From assembly GCF_921293095.1 (NCBI RefSeq), contig NC_060246.1, positions 139,314,198 through 139,378,197 of the forward strand: a stretch of 64,000 nt of DNA, read 5' to 3'. Source of the DNA: Ischnura elegans. Taxonomy: Eukaryota; Arthropoda; Insecta; Odonata; Coenagrionidae. Shown here piece after piece: positions 56,360 through 64,000 of this stretch. A model generated the notes under the pieces. It was not told where the DNA came from, ran no database searches, and was given only the letters and a program-made list of their open reading frames with translations. Positions within the stretch are counted from its first letter, which is position 1. Every line of letters starts with the position of its first letter. The position numbers and the translations under genes are program-made.

Positions 56360-59300
56360 ATTTCAACACATTTTTATTTGCCATGGGCGTGAGCTGGTCG
56401 CTTTCAAATATTTGTGTTGAATCAATTTCATGAAAGAAGACTCCTACCAACTTTACTCAATTGCAAACAAATTGGCATAACTAATCATTTATGATAAAAA
56501 CGAAGAAAATATTGGGTAATTTTTCTATTTAATTTTGTTTTAATTTGCAAAAGAGGATTAATTTTCATTTAGCGCCACCCAATGTAGACGACAGCCAATG
56601 CAATCAATTCTGTCTTTACTCATTACGTATTTGAGCGGCTCCGTTTGAAAAAAAATTGCTAAGTCGGTTTATGATTCGTAGAGAATAAGTATGAGATCTA
56701 AACGTGAAGGTGCAGAAATGCGAAAATGTTATCGATTAACCAAAGTCAAAGAGAAGAGAAGATTCCCCCTGCCCCGAATATGCCAAGTGGAGGTGAAAAT
56801 TATGGCCGGTCCTTAGGATGCTTCTTTCTTTTTTACCCGCACTGCCGAGCATCCAGCCCCGTTCAGTTCTTAGAACGGGTTTTTGCCTGGCAACATCATT
56901 GCCCACGAGGAAGAGCCACTAGCTGGCAAGTAAATTTGTAACGGTTACAGTATATTTTAATGTCAGATGACTATCGAATATGATTAATCATTTCCTTTTA
57001 ACAAGCTACATGAATAAATGAACAAATATTTTTATCTGTCGTATCAAAATAAATGCAACTGTAAGAGGTTATTGTATCGATTTGGCAAAAAACAACTATT
57101 TCATTATCATGGTGTTTATTTTTATTCCCATGAAACAAAAAGGCATCATTTAAGAGGCTGGACTCATTGTCAGTTCTTTCATACATGTGAAGCGTAAACT
57201 GAGTTGATTGATTTCAATCTCCCTTGATTCCCTCCTCAATATCCTTATTGATTCATCTTTGCCATGCATATTAGAATATACGCTATAATTATTTATACGA
57301 ATGCATTTTTATGTCCTTGAATATCGATAATTTCAGTATTAAAGAATGTTTTGTTCCTCATATTAGTCTATGATCAATTTTAACAGTTTACCGAAGATTT
57401 AGCTCTAAAGGCGAGTTTTTTAGCTTTCAGCTTCTATATTTTGCGTTTTCATTTTTATCTTAGAAAAGAAGGATTAGATTATTAAACACAGAAATTATAT
57501 TACTGGGTAAGATTTTGGACGCAATTAACCACTTTACCCGCAGGCGAAAAGCGAACAGCCAATGCAATTAATCCTGTCAGAAATGTTAAGGAATATTTCA
57601 ACTAATAAAAAAAAATGAACTTCTCTAAACTTTGCATGTATAATGACTAGGAAAATCAATGAAATGTTTTTGTTGATTGCATTATTCACTACAAACTTTC
57701 TATTAACAAATCTTTATGCCACCATAAAGGCAGGCTTTTAATAAATTTTTCAGGCAGGTTAAATGAATATATAATGTTCGATAATGGTTCTATTTTGGGA
57801 TCTTTCGTTTCAATTTTTCATCGTAAATGATATGCCTATTTGATGCTAATGTTGCAATGACATTGCAGCGTTCACCTGCAAATATGCTATACACATTATT
57901 CAATTATCTCCATTCCAGTTGAATGTAATGTTGAGGCTGTCTTGAAATATGGGAAGGCGGGGGGGCATATAACTTATTTATAGCCTTTCTTTAAGTGATT
58001 GATCAACAATAGAGAACAGCCTTAAGGTTTATAAACTTACAGATAGTTTTACGCCAGAAAACACTTATTGATGAAAAATGATCTACTTCGGAATGAGCGC
58101 CGCAAGTTTTTATTCACTATAATTAGTTATTTTATCAATATAAGTACCTATTCACATGTATAATAAAAAGCTCCTGTAATCAAAATTTAAAAAAATATCA
58201 TATGCAGCTAAATATATTTGCAATTGAGAAGAAACAATGATAGCAATCTTCTGAGTTTCGAACCCCACCATATCTCGTCGCAGTCAAAGATTTATCTTCA
58301 TCTAGCCACTTTCAATATACTAACCAAAAGAAATACTTACATCCATAATTTTTTTATTCACTTTGTTCTTTCTAAAATTACCGTCAATTTTATCCTCACT
58401 GCGAGGCAATTTGAGAAAGCTTGCTGATATGTGGCAAAAATTTGCCGATTGGCCGTTTATACACATTCTGCTTACGGTAGCAATCGATTTTTTAGCAAAT
58501 TTTATCACATCGTACTTACCTTTTACTTGATAATCCATCGAAGCTTTCGCGAATAGATGAATTTCAAGGCGTATAGATGGCATATTAAGATCAGATAGGA
58601 AGGAGATTTTAAGTGTCCGCTTGGTCTTTATGAGATTTTCTCGGTTCTGAAAAAGTGATTCCCATTGAGACCTACGATTACATTTCAGCGTAGATAAATA
58701 AGTGAATGGAAACCCTCAATACGAACGGGAGTGAAGGGTTTTTGGAAAGAGAATTGGTAAAGCATGAAAACATGTCCCATAAAATGTCTTTTTATTTTCC
58801 ATGACTTTTATGATTATGGAATAAAATGATGGGCGTGAGATTTAACTAATCGTAACGATTCTTCCACTGACACTCAACTTGTATGTCTTGTACTTTCAGT
58901 TAGCCTTATAAAGATTTAAGGGCTAAATTTAGGGCTAATGCTATCCACTTTCCTTTAGAAGTACAGGCTTATAAAATCGTATTTGTAGAATATTGGAAGC
59001 CGTGAAATGTTATTTTTCCTCACAAATATATCTTTAAAGCATTTTAACCTAAGTAAATTGCTCAATTAACACTAAATGAGAAAAAAATTACGCAAATCGC
59101 GATAAATTACAAATGGGTCAAGGAAATAAGAATGAAAAATAACTTACTGGCAATGCTTCTGGATTTCAGCGAGAAATTACTCTTCCGTTTACTCGTTTTT
59201 ACCTGTCCTTTAAATAATTAAAATAATTTCCCGGTCAATTAGAGAGCTATCAAATAATATAACTTCCACTTTTATCCTATTGGTTCTTATAGTTCAAATT
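56360..59300. other. AT-rich stretch, no gene seen
   Basis: Only short chance frames. A GC-richer patch at 56750-56940 has one 71-codon frame without recognisable motif. Confidence 0.5.
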
Positions 59301-59309
59301 TCTGCGCTC

Positions 59310-59395
59310 GGGTAATGGAATTTCGACCCTGGACCCACCTACCGACAACCCAACGCTCAATCCCCTGGGTCACCACGCTCCCCAAGTTCTCTCAC
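59310..59395 (-). repeat. tRNA-derived SINE head
   Basis: On the minus strand gtggtgacccagg (59364-59376) is an A box and agggtcgaaattcc (59317-59330) a B box at near-normal spacing. GC-rich sequence upstream on the same strand (59400-59560) includes a short inverted pair, gcatcgtgga and tccacgat. Confidence 0.5.
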
Positions 59396-59639
59396 TTACT
59401 TCGTAGCTCAATCCTAAGGTTTGTGTGCATCGTGGAGGGTACTGCTCGCCTCGGACTAAGCCTCAGTCGTGCGAGTAACACACATCCACGATAGGGGGCG
59501 ATTGCCTTTCCATGGGCCACCTCACAATCCGAGGTTTTTTTGGGGGGGTGTCCACCCACCAGGCCAACATGCTCCCCATATAACCTCTCCGTCTATCAAC
59601 CAAGCTCCCAACATCATACTTACTAATTTATAACAGGCT

Positions 59640-60065
59640 ATTTGCTTCCGGGAAACACTCGGCTCCACGTCCTGGATTTTTCTCCGCGTGCTCGCGAAGC
59701 ACCTGGACCTCGGGGGGTGGGATGGAGTTCCCGACATCTCCCGCGGCGTCGGCGGCGGCGAGTGTGACAGCAGAGGGCGATGAAGGGTGAGGAGCGGGAA
59801 TGAGCGGAGAGATAAGGGATGGAAATGGCTGGTCGAACAGAGAGGCTGGCGGTGGGTGGTGGGCGTGGGAGCGAGGGCAAAGTGGGGCGAACAGGGATCA
59901 TCTCCCCGGCGACATTCCACATTCCCGCGCCCTCCTGAAATCTCCTCTTCCGCCCACTCCGTCCCCGGCTCACCCGTCCATACTCCCGTCCGTGAATTGG
60001 ACAAAAAACTCACCATTCGAACGAAGACCTCTCTCTCTCTCTTTGCGTGGGGGGATGGGTTGACG
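59640..60065. promoter_or_regulatory. GC-rich, CpG-rich block with short CT repeat
   Basis: Strong GC and CpG enrichment with a ctctctctctctct tract near 60028-60041. Both strands have long open frames here (up to 197 codons on the minus strand, 59522-60115), rich in Pro, Ser and Arg; this is what GC-rich DNA gives by chance, and I see no family. It could be a small CpG island. No strong donor was identified at either edge. Confidence 0.3.
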
Positions 60066-60315
60066 AGGTGTCCAAATAGAATGGGGAGAGGAGGAGGTTT
60101 GAAGCCTTGGGGCAAGATGAAAGAGTCAAAATCCTGAGCGAACGATTTTGATGGAACGGAATAAAAAGAAGATCGCCGGCGAGTCTTTTGAGATTCGGCG
60201 AGTCTTTGTGAAGAGATTTCTCGATAAAATAAACCTGGGCTCCGCTATTCCACTGATTGGATTCCCGTGCGACGTGCTTCCGTAGCTTGGTCGTCCTCGT
60301 TCACCTGTATTCAAT

Positions 60316-60690
60316 ATGTGGAATGATGCGATCAAATTTTATTTTGATGGGAGTAAAAAGATCTTCAGTTTTCTCATAACGACTCTCATAAGACGAAGTG
60401 AAAGGGTAAATAAATGGGATTTTTCTAAAAATGGTGGTGCGTTTATATACAAGTTAAGACATGTGTGTACTAGAAACGGAAAATATTTTGCAGTAGAAAC
60501 GTGCCACTACTGCATTACAATAGTGAATATCATTGTAATAATGGTAGTGCATCGTCAAATTCACCACAAATCACTTGAAAATGGTAATGAAACAAGGATG
60601 GCAATATCTGTCAATAGTATGAATGAATTAGAGACAGGAACAAAAACTAAGATAGCATTCATATTTTCCATGGAAAAAATACATCATTGA
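60316..60690 (+). CDS. 124-codon ATG-started frame, unknown, doubtful
   Basis: The longest ATG-started frame in the AT-rich right end. It is basic, with one hydrophobic stretch (CITIVNIIVIMVV, about residues 86-98) that could span a membrane, and no signal peptide. No family is recognised, there is no known neighbour, and no exon boundaries. Chance is a fair explanation. Confidence 0.15.
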   Translation: MWNDAIKFYFDGSKKIFSFLITTLIRRSERVNKWDFSKNGGAFIYKLRHVCTRNGKYFAVETCHYCITIVNIIVIMVVHRQIHHKSLENGNETRMAISVNSMNELETGTKTKIAFIFSMEKIHH

Positions 60691-60699
60691 CCTATCTAT

Positions 60700-63600
60700 T
60701 TTTTGATGATAAGTTTTCCTATTTCCGAACGAATACAGAGGAGATATCATATTTAATTCTAAAGCCTTCATGATTTGTCGCTATTTGAAATAGACCAACG
60801 CCCGTGGTTTGGACTTTAAAGGTTTAGTAATTATTTGCTAGGCTCAATAACGAGTTGATGAACTGTGACATCAAAAGAGAATAAGTTTAGCCACGATACA
60901 TTTTCTCATTGGTGACTATTGTATTTCCCAAAATATGTACAATTAAGTGGTAGACCAGAAGTTCTCGTACCGTTCCAATGAGGTCAGTACACAAAGGGAC
61001 AATTTGAACACGCTGAATACCTGTTTGACCGGCAAGAGTTTGCTGCAGAAACAAGTATTATTATGTGAATGGTCATAATTAAGTGTAAAAAATTTGCTTT
61101 TGACATAATAATAATAATAGTAATGATATTACCAGATAATAGTAAGGCATTACCTCCGTTTTCCCCTGGACGATTGGTTGATGGGAGTAATTAACCTAAA
61201 TAAGTTTTTGATTAATGTTGATACACCGTATAGCATTTTAAATGCCTTCCAATTGGAGGGTTGGATATTTATATTCATCCAAAAATGGAGAATTAATAAT
61301 GGAATATGCGCGACTATTTTGCAGAGGAATTTCCGAATATACTTCCTTGGAAAATTGGCACTCATTAATCGCTCTCGAAACGGGAATGCATGGCCGATTT
61401 ATCATCCTTAATTTGATTTTACGCTTCTGCATTCGAGTGCGCGACGGTGTAACTTGTCATTAGTGCTTAATTTTGTATGTATGGCCTTATTGTTGTAAGT
61501 ATGGCCTGAAATGAAAGTTACTGGGTACAAGAAACGAGGCCAACGTGAGCGTATTAAAAACGAAAAAGATATTGCAGTGGTAACAGAAAGAACCCAAAAT
61601 TGAAAAGGGTTTAACTCACTCGTATGTTCTAATATTCGTTCTAATAACTCGTTCATTCAAATACCAGGCGGCACGTTGTTGATTAATGTCAAATTGAATT
61701 CAAGCTTGAAGAACTCCGAAAAAGGATAAATGACAATGTGAGAAAAATAATGGAGATAGAAATTGATAAGACTCACTGTGTACACTTTTTCATTAAATTA
61801 TTTACTATTCAAAAGGTGTTTCAATTATCTTTTGACGATTATTAAATCGAGTTATGAAATGAAATTCCTATGAAGTAGACATCCAATCCATCCTCTCATG
61901 CTTTAACAAATACCCGCCCAGCATTCAAGTTACGATGCAGCCGTGTCGATTTCGTAACGCTAGGACTGCCAGGGAGGGTGATTTTGTTTATAGTGGCCCT
62001 AATGTGAGGGGTTGCCTCTGTAGAAAGTTTTGAAAGATATCTATTTTTGTATTTCGTGATGAACACCTGACTCAAAAGAAGCAATCGATTGTCACACCTA
62101 GCCCTATGATGTGGGGACTACCGATTTGCCTGACACTTTATGAAGCAATATATCTTCTGGGCCTTCGTATTCCTAACGCAGCGGAAATAGGATTTTTATT
62201 TACCCACATATCGTGGATGTAGTAATTCTTACTCACCCCAAGAAAACGCTTCACCGGTATCAAATTGCTGACGGCTACTAGTGAGTTTGACGACCTGGGT
62301 CAAAATTTGCGGACGCACGCATTCTTCAGACAGCTGCTAACTACCTCGCTAAGCAATTCCATATATCACGGAGAGCACGATAAAATCGTCTATGTTTATC
62401 GTTTAGCGTGTTCCAAAATTTCCATCGAATCCTTGGAAAGCGATAGCAAAGTTATAGATAAATGCACCCATGTAGGTCATTAGCATAGGCACTTATGCCT
62501 CCTGAGAAAGGAGAGGTGAAAAAATATAATGCATAATAAGAATAATAAGAAGGGAAATAATGGCGATAAAATCAATTTAAAAAAGTGATACATCACAGTA
62601 TTTAGCCAAAGAAGGCAATTCTAACGAACTTTAGGCATGTTGGAATCAACTATCATTACGTAATACATCATATTCAGGATTTTATTAATTAAATGAAGGC
62701 ATTTCTTGCGTAAAGAAATCTGAAAAGTTTTCCTTAGCTAGTGAGGATAATAAATGATATTAATTGCGCTTGAAATTCTATGACTGGCAAGAGTGACAGT
62801 TTAGTTTTGGATAAAAACTCTTTAATTTTCTTTGGAGGTAGCCGTAAATTGATTTGAAGAAAAATATAAGTTATTTCATTTTCTAGCTATTCATTATAAT
62901 ACAAAATAAATAGCCAGAAAAAGCTTTAATTAAAGGATTGACGTTAGTTAAGACGAGGTCAAGCGAGAGGTGGTGAAGTTTAGTGTAGCATTTCACTGCG
63001 GTGGATTTTGCAGTCGTGAATATGAAGGCAGAAAACAGAATGTCAGTGAAAAATGCTTACTATTCACTACATTCTGAGTCCGATTCCCGATCACGAAGGA
63101 AATTTGCGTCATGAATGTTTCGAAAAATTCAGGAGTGGGTGGTTGTAATCGATTTTACTAGATAGCTTTGTGATGAGTTATGTTCATAATGGAGAATGAG
63201 GTCGGTTAATTTTAGTGGTCCTCCAAAAGTTTCAAGTAGTTAAGAAAAATTAATCGACTCACAATCAGTAATGGTGAGAGTCCATAGACCTAAACATTCA
63301 CCTGTATACGAATTACAATTATTCAAATGTAGGGTCTATTCTATGATTGTTTCGCGAAAATTCGAAAATTATTAAATATTTTCTGCATTTAACGTTTTGC
63401 CATCTATGAAGGAAATAAGTATGGAAATAAAATATCAAATGTAAAGTTCCTTTAAAGTTAAGTTTATGGTTATTTATATAGATACATGATAATTATTCAG
63501 TCTTTATCAAATAAATATTTTATCGAAAAGTGATATTAAGTAATGTCATGCGTTTCTGTCGGTTTCCGCAGCGGTATCTGCTAAAAAAAGAAAGCATTCC

Positions 63601-64000
63601 TTAAAATATCTATTTCACCATCTCTTGCTTCGTAATAATGACGTTTATCGATGACTTTCAAGCCTGTAAGGCTTCTCCTGAAACTGGAAGGTTGTTTGAG
63701 TATCAAATTTTAAAATTTTCAACGCTGTAGAAACACGCTTTGCGTCCTCATAATCAGCGGCTCTCTCTACTGCTCCTCTGTTTTAAGGATGCAAATATTT
63801 CGAATTCATCTAATAATGATGTCGTAGGAATTAAGTAAATTCATTTAAAGGCGATTACACACCTTCAGGAATAAGTTTAAATATTTATTATCTGCTTCCA
63901 ATTTTCAGGCATTCCACGAAATTATTGAAACCTTAGTGAGTTGCGAATTCACTATTTCCAGGAAATGATAAACGTGAATGTAGGCCATTGCTTTGGACGT
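60700..64000. other. AT-rich stretch, no gene seen
   Basis: Overlapping short frames on both strands at 61150-61463 mirror each other and are not credible genes. No repeat family or RNA gene recognised to the end of the window. Confidence 0.5.

Noticed and set aside
59522-60115. 197-codon minus-strand open frame
   Set aside because: GC-rich composition, overlapping long frames on the other strand, and the end runs into SINE-related sequence.
61150-61463. Four overlapping frames on both strands
   Set aside because: Mutual shadows in AT-rich DNA without motif or splice context.

Overview
This window looks like repeat-rich, AT-rich nuclear DNA from an arthropod, most likely an insect. The evidence is spliceosomal-type intron signals, several tRNA-derived SINE-like modules, degraded non-LTR retrotransposons (LINEs), Ty3/gypsy fragments, mariner-like pieces and fold-back elements. 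There is no bacterial gene organisation: almost every open frame is short, overlaps frames on the other strand and resembles nothing. I cannot name the species. I found no complete, recognisable host protein gene, so the window is probably intergenic and intronic sequence with gene edges.

Layout. 1-5260: little supportable. 5262-8600: a tRNA-like repeat, a LINE tail, a second tRNA-like module, a candidate two-exon coding fragment (7416-7972, +) and a Ty3/gypsy zinc-knuckle/protease remnant on the minus strand. 11400-13000: two candidate 5' exons on the plus strand, the second ending in an ATG directly abutting a strong splice donor. 12345-14265: a diverged repeat present twice. 15100-24900: a LINE graveyard holding one long endonuclease-plus-reverse-transcriptase element (minus), a second with a nested inverted-repeat element (minus), a plus-strand tail, an ORF1-type coiled-coil remnant and local duplications. 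25750-27160: a tRNA-Ile-derived SINE, a B-box-centred fold-back and a weaker tRNA-like module.

29350-35900 is the most unusual part. A series of purine-rich (GAAGAATGAAGA-type) segments, each behind a splice-acceptor-like tract, includes exon-plus-intron units repeated in tandem at about 364 bp. They lead into a possible terminal region with three diverged copies of another sequence box. No single reading frame runs through them, so the favoured reading is an undescribed multi-exon non-coding RNA (or the 3' end of a fast-evolving gene) that grew by exon duplication. This is an inference from sequence only.

36400-38440: a fold-back, a small hAT-like element with an exact 8-bp target duplication, a gypsy protease fragment and a 0.7-kb composite element with a tRNA-like promoter module at its far end. 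42150-43450: a GC-rich island with a possible promoter and donor. 43973-44226: a perfect palindrome with 117-bp arms. 45047-45840: two truncated mariner copies side by side. 48670-49704: two more fold-back elements. 52100-53200: a CpG-rich island with CT repeats and a strong donor, the best candidate promoter and first exon in the window. 54600-60060: further GC-rich blocks and tRNA-like modules. 60100-64000: AT-rich sequence with nothing convincing.
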